From contig CAZWUZ010000003.1 of assembly GCA_964637655.1 (NCBI GenBank), positions 7,268 through 43,462 on the forward strand: DNA of 36,195 nucleotides. The letters are read 5' to 3'. Under the pieces are notes generated by a model. The model had not been told where the DNA came from, made no database searches, and saw only the letters and a program-made list of their open reading frames with translations. This stretch comes from CAZWUZ01 sp964637655 [NCBI: uncultured bacterium] (lineage in GTDB: Bacteria; DAOPZR01). Within the stretch, counting starts at the first letter, position 1, and each line of letters starts with the position of its first letter. The translations under genes were made by a program, and so were the position numbers. Shown here piece after piece: positions 27,102 to 34,854 of this stretch.

Positions 27102-28754
27102 ATGCTCGCCCGCGTCAATCCGACCACTACCGCCGCCTGGCGGCAGCTGCAGACGCATGCCGCGACCGCGCGGCAGTTCTCGCTGCGCGAACTCTTCGCA
27201 CAGGACCCGCAGCGCTTCGCGTCATTCTCACGCCGGCAGGACGGCCTGCTGCTCGATTACTCCAAGAACCTGGTGACCGCGGAGACCATGACATTGCTTA
27301 TGCGCCTGGCGGAGGAGTGCCGCCTGCGCGAGGGGATCGACGCGATGTTCCGCGGCGAGCCCATCAACGAAACCGAGGGCCGGGCGGTGCTGCATACCGC
27401 GCTGCGCAACCGCAGCGGGGCGCCGGTCATGGTCAACGGGCAGGACGTGATGCCGGACGTCAACCGCGTACTCGCGCAGATGGAGTCGTTCAGCACGCGC
27501 CTGCTCGACGGCACCTGGCGCGGCTATACCGGCGGGCGCATCACCGACATTGTCAACATCGGCATCGGCGGGTCCGACCTCGGCCCGGTCATGGTAACCG
27601 AGGCGCTGCGCCCCTGCTGGCAGCCGGGCATCCGCGCGCATTTCGTCTCGAATGTCGACGGCACGCATATCGCCGAGACGCTCAGGCGGGTGCGGCCGGA
27701 GACAACGCTCTTCCTCGTCGCCTCGAAGACGTTTACCACGCAGGAGACGATGGCCAACGCGCATACCGCCCGCGCCTGGTTCCTGCAGGCCGCGAAAAGC
27801 GAGACGCATATCGCGCAGCACTTCGTCGCGCTGTCGACCAACACGCCCGCGGTAACCGCCTTCGGCATCGCCCCCGAGAACATGTTCGCCTTCTGGGACT
27901 GGGTGGGCGGACGCTACTCGCTCTGGTCGGCCATCGGTCTGAGCATCGCCTGTACCGTCGGGTTCGCCAGCTTCCGGCAACTGCTCGACGGCGCCCACGC
28001 CATGGACACCCACTTCCGCACCGCGCCGTTTGCCGACAACCTGCCGGTTATTCTCGCCCTGCTCGGCATCTGGTACAACAATTTCTTCGGGGCGGCATCC
28101 CACGCCATCCTCCCCTACGACCAGTACCTGCATCGTTTTGCCGCCTACTTCCAGCAGGGTGACATGGAGAGCAACGGCAAGGGAGTGGACCGCGACGGCA
28201 ACCCCGTCTCCTACGAGACGGGGCCGGTCATCTGGGGCGAACCGGGAACCAACGGGCAGCACGCCTTCTACCAGCTCATCCATCAGGGGACGAAACTCGT
28301 GCCGTGCGATTTCATCGCCCCGGCCGTCTCACACAATCCCGTCGACGACCATCACCTGCTGCTGCTGTCGAACTTTTTCGCGCAGACGCAGGCGCTGATG
28401 CTGGGCAAAACGCGGGCGGAGGTCGAAGCGGAACTGCGCGCGACCGGAAAGACGGAGCAGGAGGTCGCGCGGCTCGCTCCGTTCAAGGTTTTTTCCGGCA
28501 ACCGCCCGACCAACAGTATTATGGTGAAGCAGGTGACCCCGTTCACGCTCGGGCAGCTGGTGGCGCTCTACGAGCACAAGATTTTCGTGCAGGGCGTCAT
28601 CTGGAACATCTTCTCTTTCGATCAGTGGGGGGTGGAACTGGGCAAGCAGCTGGCCGGCACCATCCTGCCGGCACTGCGCACGACGCAGCCGCCGGCGCAG
28701 TTCGATGCGTCCACCAACGGGCTGATCGCAGCGTGGCAGGAGTGGCGCCGCTGA
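27102..28754 (+). CDS. pgi: Glucose-6-phosphate isomerase
   Basis: Pgi interconverts glucose 6-phosphate and fructose 6-phosphate. The 550-residue length equals the E. coli/animal type. Signatures are present: [45 protein letters not shown] with the catalytic-region Glu, [18 protein letters not shown] and the C-terminal [23 protein letters not shown] region (two segments). AGGAGGT gives a clear start. It is monocistronic; its stop is two bases from that of the convergent glycosyltransferase gene. It links glucose 1-phosphate from the upstream phosphorylase to glycolysis in principle. Confidence 0.97.
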   Translation: MLARVNPTTTAAWRQLQTHAATARQFSLRELFAQDPQRFASFSRRQDGLLLDYSKNLVTAETMTLLMRLAEECRLREGIDAMFRGEPINETEGRAVLHTALRNRSGAPVMVNGQDVMPDVNRVLAQMESFSTRLLDGTWRGYTGGRITDIVNIGIGGSDLGPVMVTEALRPCWQPGIRAHFVSNVDGTHIAETLRRVRPETTLFLVASKTFTTQETMANAHTARAWFLQAAKSETHIAQHFVALSTNTPAVTAFGIAPENMFAFWDWVGGRYSLWSAIGLSIACTVGFASFRQLLDGAHAMDTHFRTAPFADNLPVILALLGIWYNNFFGAASHAILPYDQYLHRFAAYFQQGDMESNGKGVDRDGNPVSYETGPVIWGEPGTNGQHAFYQLIHQGTKLVPCDFIAPAVSHNPVDDHHLLLLSNFFAQTQALMLGKTRAEVEAELRATGKTEQEVARLAPFKVFSGNRPTNSIMVKQVTPFTLGQLVALYEHKIFVQGVIWNIFSFDQWGVELGKQLAGTILPALRTTQPPAQFDASTNGLIAAWQEWRR

Positions 28755-28763
28755 CTCAGCGGC
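28747..28763. terminator. Short hairpin between convergent pgi and glycosyltransferase genes
   Basis: GCCGCTG (28747-28753), loop ACT and CAGCGGC (28757-28763) overlap both stop codons. No U-tract follows on either strand, so any terminator role is uncertain. Confidence 0.4.
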
Positions 28764-29481
28764 AGGAGCGGTCGCACAGCAGGCGCAGGTGCGCGAAAAG
28801 ATTCGGCAGCACGCGCATCTTGCTCGGGCCGGGTTTGCGCCCGTAGCGGTAGACATGCGGCACTTCCGCGACGGTGGCCCCGGCGCGACAGCAGAGCGCG
28901 AGCAATTCGATATTGGCGGCAAACCCCGCCTGGCGGAAAGTCACCGCGGTGACTGACGGAAACGCCCGCTGCAGCAGCGCCACCCGGTAGCAGCGGAAAA
29001 AAATCGTGTAATCAGTGACGCCCGGCAGGCGCCAGACGAGACGGAAGAGCCGGTTGGCCACGAGTGAGAGCAGGCGGCGCCGCAGCGGGAAATCCCGGTA
29101 GGCACCGCCACGCACATGCCGCGAGGCGATAACCACGTCGTCACCCGCCGCCCCGCGGGTCAGCAGCGCGGGGAGCAGCTGCGCCTCCGAGGTCTGGTCC
29201 GCCTCCATCAGCACCAGCAGATCGTCAGCGGTCGCCTGCGCCAGGATATGCCGCAGCCCGGCGGCAAACGCCGCGGGAATGCCTGACGGCGGCTGCGTGA
29301 GCACGGTCACGTCGTCACCCGCCGCCCGCGCCCGGGCGGCCGTCGCATCGCGGCTGCCGTCATCAACCACCACGAATGCGGGCACCATGCCCGCGCCGCG
29401 AATCTGCTCCCGCGCCGCGGCAATCACCCCGGCAATGACCGCCTCCTCGTCACGCGCCGGCAACAGTACCCAGACCGTCAC
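28756..29481 (-). CDS. GT2 family glycosyltransferase
   Basis: The 241-residue protein opens with WVLLPARDEE and has VVVDDGSRDAT (37-47) and LMEADQTSEAQLLP (90-103), where the usual DADG/DADL is EADQ. This is the dolichol-phosphate-mannose synthase-like GT2 fold, which loads sugars from nucleotide donors onto lipid carriers. A conserved RHVRGGAY/RRRLLSLVANRLFRL stretch and a YRYGRKPGPSKMR end match this group. No C-terminal membrane spans are present. It overlaps the DegT gene by four bases (ATGA). It could make the lipid-linked sugar used by a GT39-type enzyme, but that link is inference. Confidence 0.87.
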   Translation of the reverse strand: MTVWVLLPARDEEAVIAGVIAAAREQIRGAGMVPAFVVVDDGSRDATAARARAAGDDVTVLTQPPSGIPAAFAAGLRHILAQATADDLLVLMEADQTSEAQLLPALLTRGAAGDDVVIASRHVRGGAYRDFPLRRRLLSLVANRLFRLVWRLPGVTDYTIFFRCYRVALLQRAFPSVTAVTFRQAGFAANIELLALCCRAGATVAEVPHVYRYGRKPGPSKMRVLPNLFAHLRLLCDRSCR

Positions 29482-30686
29482 CGGCAGCGCTCCACGACCG
29501 CGCGGCAGCCGGCAGCGATACGCGCCAGGTCGGCCCCGGTGAGTTCCTCGTGCAGCGGCAGGTGCACCGCCCGGCGAAAGAGGGCGGCACTGTGCGGGCA
29601 GGCGGCCGGCGGCACGACCAGCGGAGCGCAGTCGTCGGCAATTTCCGGGCCGCTACCGCAGTCGATGCCGTGGCGCAGCAGCACCTGCCGCGCCCGCACA
29701 GCGTCGGTACACCCGGCAAAGGTGACGACGAGAAAATAGTGATTGACCACGGCGGTCGCCGGCGCCTGCTGGCGCTGCACCCCCGAAGGGAGGAGCGCGA
29801 ACAGTGACGCGGCGACCGTCCGCCGCCGCGCGTCACGCGCCGCCAGTTCCTGCAGGTGCTGCAGGCCGAGCGCCGCCTGCGCATCGCTGTAGCGCGTCGC
29901 CTGCGGCCGCTCGCGCGCCTGCCGCGCGCGGTAGAGCGCGTTGACCAGCCGGGTCGTCAGCGGCCAGTAGAACGACCAGGCGAACAGCGGGAAGAGTGGC
30001 GAAGCGAGCAGCGCCCGCTCCCGCGCTGCCGCCCGTATCTTGCGCTGCAGCTGCTCCGTGCGCAGCGGCAATGCCGCCACCGCCGCGCGCAGGCGTGCCG
30101 CCAGCGCGTCGTCATCGGTGACAATCATGCCGCCACCAAAGGTGTTGACCGGCTTGGTCAGTTCGAAACTGTAGAAGGCGGCCGTGCCGCCGCCGCCGCA
30201 CGGCACCCCGTCCAGCGACGCGCCCAGCGCATGCGCGCAGTCCTCGACCACCGGGATACTGCCCGCAGCGGCGATGATCCCGCGGAGGTCGCAGGGGGCG
30301 CCGAACAGGTGCGTGGCGATGACCAGTTTCGTGCGCGGCGTAAGCGCGGCCGCCAGCGTTGCCGGGGTCATCTGGTACGTGTCCGGATCGATGTCCGCGA
30401 CGCGCGGCACATAGCCGGCCCGCTGCAGCAGCAGCACGAGATCCTTGAGCGTGTAGGCGGGAAAGACCACCTCGTCGCCCGGCTGCAGGCCGAGCGCGGC
30501 GCAGAGCAGTTCCAGCCCGTGGCGGCCGCTGGCGACGGCGATGCCGTGGCGGCGGCCGGCCTGCTGCGCCACCACGCGCTCGAATGCGGCCACCGTCGCG
30601 CCATCCTGCGGTTGCCGGGCGAGCGCCGCCGCCATATCCCACTGTCCCGGCACGGTGCGCGTGTAGCGGCGGCAGAGCATGCTCAT
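29478..30686 (-). CDS. DegT/DnrJ/EryC1/StrS family aminotransferase
   Basis: This PLP-dependent sugar aminotransferase-like protein has 402 residues. Seen are the fold-type I features ASGRHGLELL (52-61), DEVVFPAYTL (71-80), VVEDCAHALGA (146-156, PLP-ring Asp149) and SFELTKPVNTFGGGM with Lys178 as the Schiff-base residue. Members usually aminate keto-sugar nucleotides for surface glycans. Asn rather than Gly follows KPV, a small departure from the common K-xx-xxGEGG pattern. Its start overlaps the mnmE stop (ATGA), so it is translated from the ribosomal/secretion operon. Confidence 0.88.
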   Translation of the reverse strand: MSMLCRRYTRTVPGQWDMAAALARQPQDGATVAAFERVVAQQAGRRHGIAVASGRHGLELLCAALGLQPGDEVVFPAYTLKDLVLLLQRAGYVPRVADIDPDTYQMTPATLAAALTPRTKLVIATHLFGAPCDLRGIIAAAGSIPVVEDCAHALGASLDGVPCGGGGTAAFYSFELTKPVNTFGGGMIVTDDDALAARLRAAVAALPLRTEQLQRKIRAAARERALLASPLFPLFAWSFYWPLTTRLVNALYRARQARERPQATRYSDAQAALGLQHLQELAARDARRRTVAASLFALLPSGVQRQQAPATAVVNHYFLVVTFAGCTDAVRARQVLLRHGIDCGSGPEIADDCAPLVVPPAACPHSAALFRRAVHLPLHEELTGADLARIAAGCRAVVERCR

Positions 30687-32026
30687 TTGCCCACGCAGAA
30701 CGTGGCGAAGACGCGGTCGAGATACGCCTCCGGCGTCGCCGTGGTGCCGGTCAGTTCGTCACGCAGTGCCAGCGCCTCGCGCAACGTCACCAGCAGGCAG
30801 GCGGCATCGGCAGCGTCGTCGGCCACGGCGCTGTGCAACAGCAGGGCGAGACGCTGCACCAGCTCCTGCTGGCGCGCGGTAATCGCGCCCGGCAGTTCCG
30901 GGTCATCGTCAGGCGCCTGCAGGCGGGCGGCCAGCGCGTCAAGCAGCGCGTCGATGCCGGCACCGGTGCGCGCGGAGACCGCCAGCGGTCCGTCCGCGGC
31001 AGGTGCCGGCCAGGCGTCCGGCAGATCGACCTTGTTGCGTACGACCAGCGCTTCCGGCAGCAGGGCGCGGCGGTCGGCAAAATCCGCGGGCGGCGGCACG
31101 CTGCCGTCGAGCACCAGCAGCACCTGCTGCGCCGCACCAACCGCGTCGCGGCGGCGGGTTTCCGCGGCGCTGGCGCACGCGTCGCCATCCGCGCTCCACC
31201 CGGCGGTGTCGATCAGGGTCACGGGAATGCCGTGCAGGTCGATGTCGCCGCGTACCGGGTCGCGCGTGGTCCCCGCCAGCGGGGTGACAATCGCGCGCTC
31301 CTCGTCGAGCAGGCGGTTGAAGAGCGACGACTTGCCCGCGTTGGGCGGCCCGGTCAGCGCAACCGTCGCCCCGGTAAACGTGCGCAACGTGCGCTCGCCG
31401 CGCGCCGCCGCCGCCGCAAGATCAGCCGCCAGCCGGGCCAGCCGCGCCCGCCAGTCAGCCGCCACGGACGCTTCCCCCTCGTCGATATCGAGCAGATACG
31501 TCAGTTCCGTGCGCAGCGCGTCCAGTTCCGCGCCCGCCCGCGCCAGCCACCGGCCCCAGGCCCCGCCATGCTGCGCGGCGGCCAGCGTCAGTGCCGTGCG
31601 GCTGCGCGCGGCGACGAGCGCCGCCACCGCCTCCGCCTGCGTCAGGTCGAGCCGGCCGCAGCGGAAGGCGCGCCGGGTGAATTCGCCCGGCGGCGCGGGG
31701 CGGGCGCCGGCGGCGAGCACCGCGTCGAGCACCGCCTGCAGCGCGGCACCGCCGCCGTGGCATTGCAGTTCAGCGACATCCTCGCCGGTATAGGAATGCG
31801 GCGCGCGCATCACCAGCAGCAGCACCTGGTCGAGAGTGCGGTCGCCCAGCACCAGGTGCCCGACATGCAGCGTATGGTTGGGTACGGCGGTGTAGCCGGG
31901 AAAGGCGCGGTGGCGGAAAACCGCGTCGACGACCGCGGCGGTGGCGGGACCCGAGATACGGACGATGCCGACCGCGCCGGCGGCGAGACCGGTGGCAACA
32001 GCGGCGATGGTCTCGCCCGTCGCCAT
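30683..32026 (-). CDS. mnmE: tRNA uridine-5-carboxymethylaminomethyl modification GTPase MnmE
   Basis: With MnmG it modifies the wobble uridine of several tRNAs. The 447-residue product has the N-terminal tetrahydrofolate-binding domain (1-115, AVGIVRISGP, LQCHGGG), then the helical domain with an inserted G domain: G1 GPPNAGKSS (226-234), G2 GTTRD (252-256), G3 DTAG (273-276) and G4 NKVD (331-334). The C-terminal catalytic CVGK is intact (444-447). No mnmG follows. It lies 10 bases after yidC in the classical rpmH-rnpA-yidD-yidC-mnmE order. Confidence 0.96.
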   Translation of the reverse strand: MATGETIAAVATGLAAGAVGIVRISGPATAAVVDAVFRHRAFPGYTAVPNHTLHVGHLVLGDRTLDQVLLLVMRAPHSYTGEDVAELQCHGGGAALQAVLDAVLAAGARPAPPGEFTRRAFRCGRLDLTQAEAVAALVAARSRTALTLAAAQHGGAWGRWLARAGAELDALRTELTYLLDIDEGEASVAADWRARLARLAADLAAAAARGERTLRTFTGATVALTGPPNAGKSSLFNRLLDEERAIVTPLAGTTRDPVRGDIDLHGIPVTLIDTAGWSADGDACASAAETRRRDAVGAAQQVLLVLDGSVPPPADFADRRALLPEALVVRNKVDLPDAWPAPAADGPLAVSARTGAGIDALLDALAARLQAPDDDPELPGAITARQQELVQRLALLLHSAVADDAADAACLLVTLREALALRDELTGTTATPEAYLDRVFATFCVGK

Positions 32027-32036
32027 CAGCGGGCGG

Positions 32037-33752
32037 CTACCGCTTCGCCTTTGCGGCGGGCGGGGGGAGCGCCGCCGCGCGCTTGTGGCGCGTCAGGTAC
32101 TTCTGCTGCACCACCCCGACGACGTTGGAGAGCGACCAGTAGAGCATCAGGCCGGACGGAAAACTGTAGAGCATGAAGAGGAGCATGACCGGCATGAAGA
32201 GCATGATCTTCTCCTGCTGCGGGTTGAGCCCCGTCATGCTCAGCTTCTGCTGCACGAACATCGTCGCCGCCATGACGAACGGCAGGAGATTGAGCGCAAA
32301 ACCGCCGATGACGACGACCGTGTCGGGCTGCGACAGGTCGGTGATCCACCCGAAGAACGGCGCCTGGCGCAGTTCGATCGAGTACTGCAGCATCTGGAAC
32401 AGCGCGATGAAGATCGGCAGCTGCAGCAGCACGGGGAGGCACCCGCCCAGCGGGTTGATCTTCTCCTGCTGGTACAGTTTCATGATCTCCTGCTGCTGCT
32501 TCTCCGGGTTGTTCGGGTACTTCGCGCGGAGTTCCTGCATCTTCGGCTGCAGCGCCTGCATCTGCTGCATCGACTGGTACGACTTGTAGGTGAGCGGGTA
32601 CATGACGATGCGCACGAGCAGCGTGAGCAGGATGATGGCGATGCCGAAGTTGGGGATGACCGCGTAGCAGAGTTTCATGATCCACAGCATGAGGTGGCCC
32701 AGCGCGCTGAACCAGCCGAACTGCATGGTCTCCTCGAGCTGCGGGGCGACCGCGGCCAGCATATCGTGGTCCTTGGGCCCGGCATAGAGCTGCGCGGTGA
32801 AGACCTGCTCCGCGTGCGGGTCGAGGCGCAGTTCGGGGAAGACGAACTCGGCCGTCAGGTCGTGACCGCGTTCTATGACGCGCACCCCGCCCGCGACAGA
32901 GTCCGGCACCAGCGCGACGACGAAGTAGCGGTCGGCCAGCGCCATCCAGCTGATGCCGTCGGCGCCCTCAGTCACCGTCTCGACATTGTCCGGCGTGCGA
33001 CTGCACGACATGAACCCGCCGGTGGCACCGGCACCGCCGATGGTCTCGACGCTGCCGTTGCGCCGCCAGGCGGCGGACGGGCGGTTGAGCCCGCTCGGAT
33101 CGGGAATACTGTCGCCGAAGTGCGGTCCCCAGCGGACGCTGAAAGCGCCGCGCACCGCGGTGTTCCCCTCCTCCGTGTAGCGGACCGCCGCGAGGTCGAG
33201 CGGTTCACCCGAAAGGTTATGCAGGCGCCAGGTGACGCGGTAGCGATAGGGACCGTCCGGGACGAGTTCCGTGGCGACGGTCAGCGGCAGCCCGGGCACC
33301 GACGTCAGCGCCATCACCGCCGTATCGGCCGCCGTATCGGTATGCGCGGCCGCTGCCGGACCCCCGAACCATGCCTGCAGCGCGACACTGCGCGCGGCAT
33401 CAGGCACGAGGTTGAGCGTGTCGGCATTGCGCCCGTCGCGGAACTGCAGCAGGTGCAGCGCGGTAATGGTACCGCCGTTGCGGTTCTCCCACTGCAGCAC
33501 CGTCTCGGGGGTGCGCAGCCGGCGCGTCACCGGGGCGGCGGGCGGCAGTGCGGCGCTGTCCGCGGCCGCCGCCGGCAGCGCCGCCGCCACCGGGGCGGTA
33601 TCCGCCGCCACCGCCACCGGGGCGCTGTCGTGCGTCGCCGGCACGGACGCCGCCCGTTCCGCCTCTTCGAGCTGCGGTTTGACGAAGAAATAGTTGTAGG
33701 CGAAGACGACCGCCAGCGTCACCAGCATCGTCTTCAGCAGTTGTTTATCCAT
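32037..33752 (-). CDS. yidC: Membrane protein insertase YidC
   Basis: YidC inserts and folds inner-membrane proteins. The 571-residue length is that of Gram-negative YidC with a large periplasmic domain. The first membrane span is at 5-23, then an Ala/Pro/Thr-rich linker (about 35-80) and a beta-sandwich periplasmic domain (about 82-345). The conserved five-span core includes LLVRIVMYPLTYKSYQSMQQM with the groove Arg, NPLGGCLPVLLQLPIFIALF, and the end MPVMLLFMLYSFPSGLMLYW. The tail is basic. ATG 33752 follows yidD by nine bases. Confidence 0.97.
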   Translation of the reverse strand: MDKQLLKTMLVTLAVVFAYNYFFVKPQLEEAERAASVPATHDSAPVAVAADTAPVAAALPAAAADSAALPPAAPVTRRLRTPETVLQWENRNGGTITALHLLQFRDGRNADTLNLVPDAARSVALQAWFGGPAAAAHTDTAADTAVMALTSVPGLPLTVATELVPDGPYRYRVTWRLHNLSGEPLDLAAVRYTEEGNTAVRGAFSVRWGPHFGDSIPDPSGLNRPSAAWRRNGSVETIGGAGATGGFMSCSRTPDNVETVTEGADGISWMALADRYFVVALVPDSVAGGVRVIERGHDLTAEFVFPELRLDPHAEQVFTAQLYAGPKDHDMLAAVAPQLEETMQFGWFSALGHLMLWIMKLCYAVIPNFGIAIILLTLLVRIVMYPLTYKSYQSMQQMQALQPKMQELRAKYPNNPEKQQQEIMKLYQQEKINPLGGCLPVLLQLPIFIALFQMLQYSIELRQAPFFGWITDLSQPDTVVVIGGFALNLLPFVMAATMFVQQKLSMTGLNPQQEKIMLFMPVMLLFMLYSFPSGLMLYWSLSNVVGVVQQKYLTRHKRAAALPPPAAKAKR

Positions 33753-33761
33753 GCCCTCTTC

Positions 33762-34028
33762 TCAGTCCTCCGGTGCCGCCGCGGCGCGGCCGGCACGACG
33801 CCATCCGGGCCATTGTTCCGGCACGGGATCACAGCCCCCGGGATGCCACGGGTGGCAGCGCAACACACGGGCCGCGGCCAGCCAGCCGCCGCGCCACGTC
33901 CCGAACCGCCCGATGGCGCCATAGGCATAGCGCGAGCAGGTCGGGTAGAAGCGGCACGCCTCGGGGAGCAGCGGCGACAGCAGGCGCTGGTAGGCGCGGA
34001 TGCCGAGCAGCAGCGCGCTACGCAGCAT
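33762..34028 (-). CDS. yidD: Membrane protein insertion efficiency factor YidD
   Basis: The 88-residue protein matches Yid[29 protein letters not shown] with the conserved Cys pair, and [16 protein letters not shown] 34028 is used because the frame upstream of it (to 34133) does not look like YidD. The start lies inside the 3' end of rnpA (11-base overlap), a common arrangement. The tail after WPGW is basic and alanine-rich. Confidence 0.94.
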   Translation of the reverse strand: MLRSALLLGIRAYQRLLSPLLPEACRFYPTCSRYAYGAIGRFGTWRGGWLAAARVLRCHPWHPGGCDPVPEQWPGWRRAGRAAAAPED

Positions 34029-34386
34029 CGCCGCGCCAGACCCCCGCGCGCCGCAGCAGCGTCTGCCACTCCTCCGCCCACGCGGTATAATCGCCCGTGC
34101 TGCGCGCGGCACGCGGCAGCGCCACCAGGTCATACCCGGGCTGCAGCGACGGGCGCGACAGCCGGAACAGCTCGCGCAGCAGCCGCCGCGTGCGGTTGCG
34201 GTGCACGGGCAGCGGGCAGCGCTTGCGCGGCAGGATGATGCCGCAGCGCGTCAGCGGCGCACCGGTGGCGCGCACACCAAGCACCAGCCGCGTGCCGTGC
34301 AGGAAACGCCCGTCGCGGAAGACGCGGTCGTACGACGCGCGGTCCGCGAGGCGCGCCGCGCGCGGCAGGCGGCGGCGCCCCGTCAC
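34018..34386 (-). CDS. rnpA: Ribonuclease P protein component
   Basis: RnpA assists the RNase P ribozyme in maturing tRNA 5' ends. The 122-residue product has the N-terminal [16 protein letters not shown] helix and strand and the RNR motif [13 protein letters not shown]. The start is GTG 34386, overlapping the rpmH stop by four bases (GTGA). It is followed, with overlap, by yidD. Confidence 0.94.
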   Translation of the reverse strand: MTGRRRLPRAARLADRASYDRVFRDGRFLHGTRLVLGVRATGAPLTRCGIILPRKRCPLPVHRNRTRRLLRELFRLSRPSLQPGYDLVALPRAARSTGDYTAWAEEWQTLLRRAGVWRGDAA

Positions 34387-34529
34387 TTCGCGGAGCTGAC
34401 CGTCAGGCGCTTGCGCCCCTTGGCCCGGCGCCGCGACAGCACCTTCTGCCCGTTGGCCGTGGACATCCGTTCGCGAAAGCCGTGGGTCTTCGCCCGGCGC
34501 CGCTTGTTGGGTCGAAACGTCGGTTGCAT
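34383..34529 (-). CDS. rpmH: 50S ribosomal protein L34
   Basis: The 48-residue basic protein starts [19 protein letters not shown] and ends with [10 protein letters not shown] plus SAK, the L34 pattern, with [19 protein letters not shown] in between. AAGGAG lies a short distance before ATG 34529. The family is usually 44-47 residues. It is too short to stand out by length but the match is clear, and the neighbours rnpA and yidD confirm it. Confidence 0.97.
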   Translation of the reverse strand: MQPTFRPNKRRRAKTHGFRERMSTANGQKVLSRRRAKGRKRLTVSSAK

Positions 34530-34545
34530 CGTTCTGCTCCTTCGT

Positions 34546-34854
34546 CTACAGCGGGAGGCCGAGGCCCCCCGTCAGTTTCGCCATCGCCGCTTCGGACGTG
34601 GCTGACATCTTTTCCATCGCCTGGTTGACCGCGCTGATCACCGTGTCGGCGAGCAGTTCGCTGTCCGCTTCCTGCAGCGCCTCCGGCTTGATGACCAGAG
34701 CCGTCACCCGGTACTTGCCGTTGACTTTCGCGGTCACCATGCCGCCGCCCGCCGACGCCTCGCATTCCTGCTGTTCGAGCGCCGCCTGTGCCTCGAAGAT
34801 CTTCTTCTGCATCTGTTTCGCCTTCTGCAGCGCCTGCTTGTTGAAGAAATTCAT
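34546..34854 (-). CDS. YbaB/EbfC nucleoid-associated protein
   Basis: This small DNA-binding protein has 102 residues: an N-terminal helix rich in Gln, Lys and Met ([15 protein letters not shown]), [29 protein letters not shown], and a C-terminal helix with [11 protein letters not shown], all typical of YbaB. In many bacteria it follows dnaX; here it follows a HEAT-repeat gene with a four-base overlap (ATGA). rpmH starts 16 bases after its stop. Confidence 0.94.
   Translation of the reverse strand: MNFFNKQALQKAKQMQKKIFEAQAALEQQECEASAGGGMVTAKVNGKYRVTALVIKPEALQEADSELLADTVISAVNQAMEKMSATSEAAMAKLTGGLGLPL

Noticed and set aside
25174-27276. 700-codon plus-strand frame across the transketolase-like gene
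   Set aside because: No recognisable motif; it lies opposite a gene with intact TPP motifs and runs into pgi in another frame.
29856-34238. Long plus-strand frames (645, 530 and 765 codons) opposite degT, mnmE, yidC and yidD
   Set aside because: All lie antisense to well-identified genes and lack ribosome-binding sites or domains.
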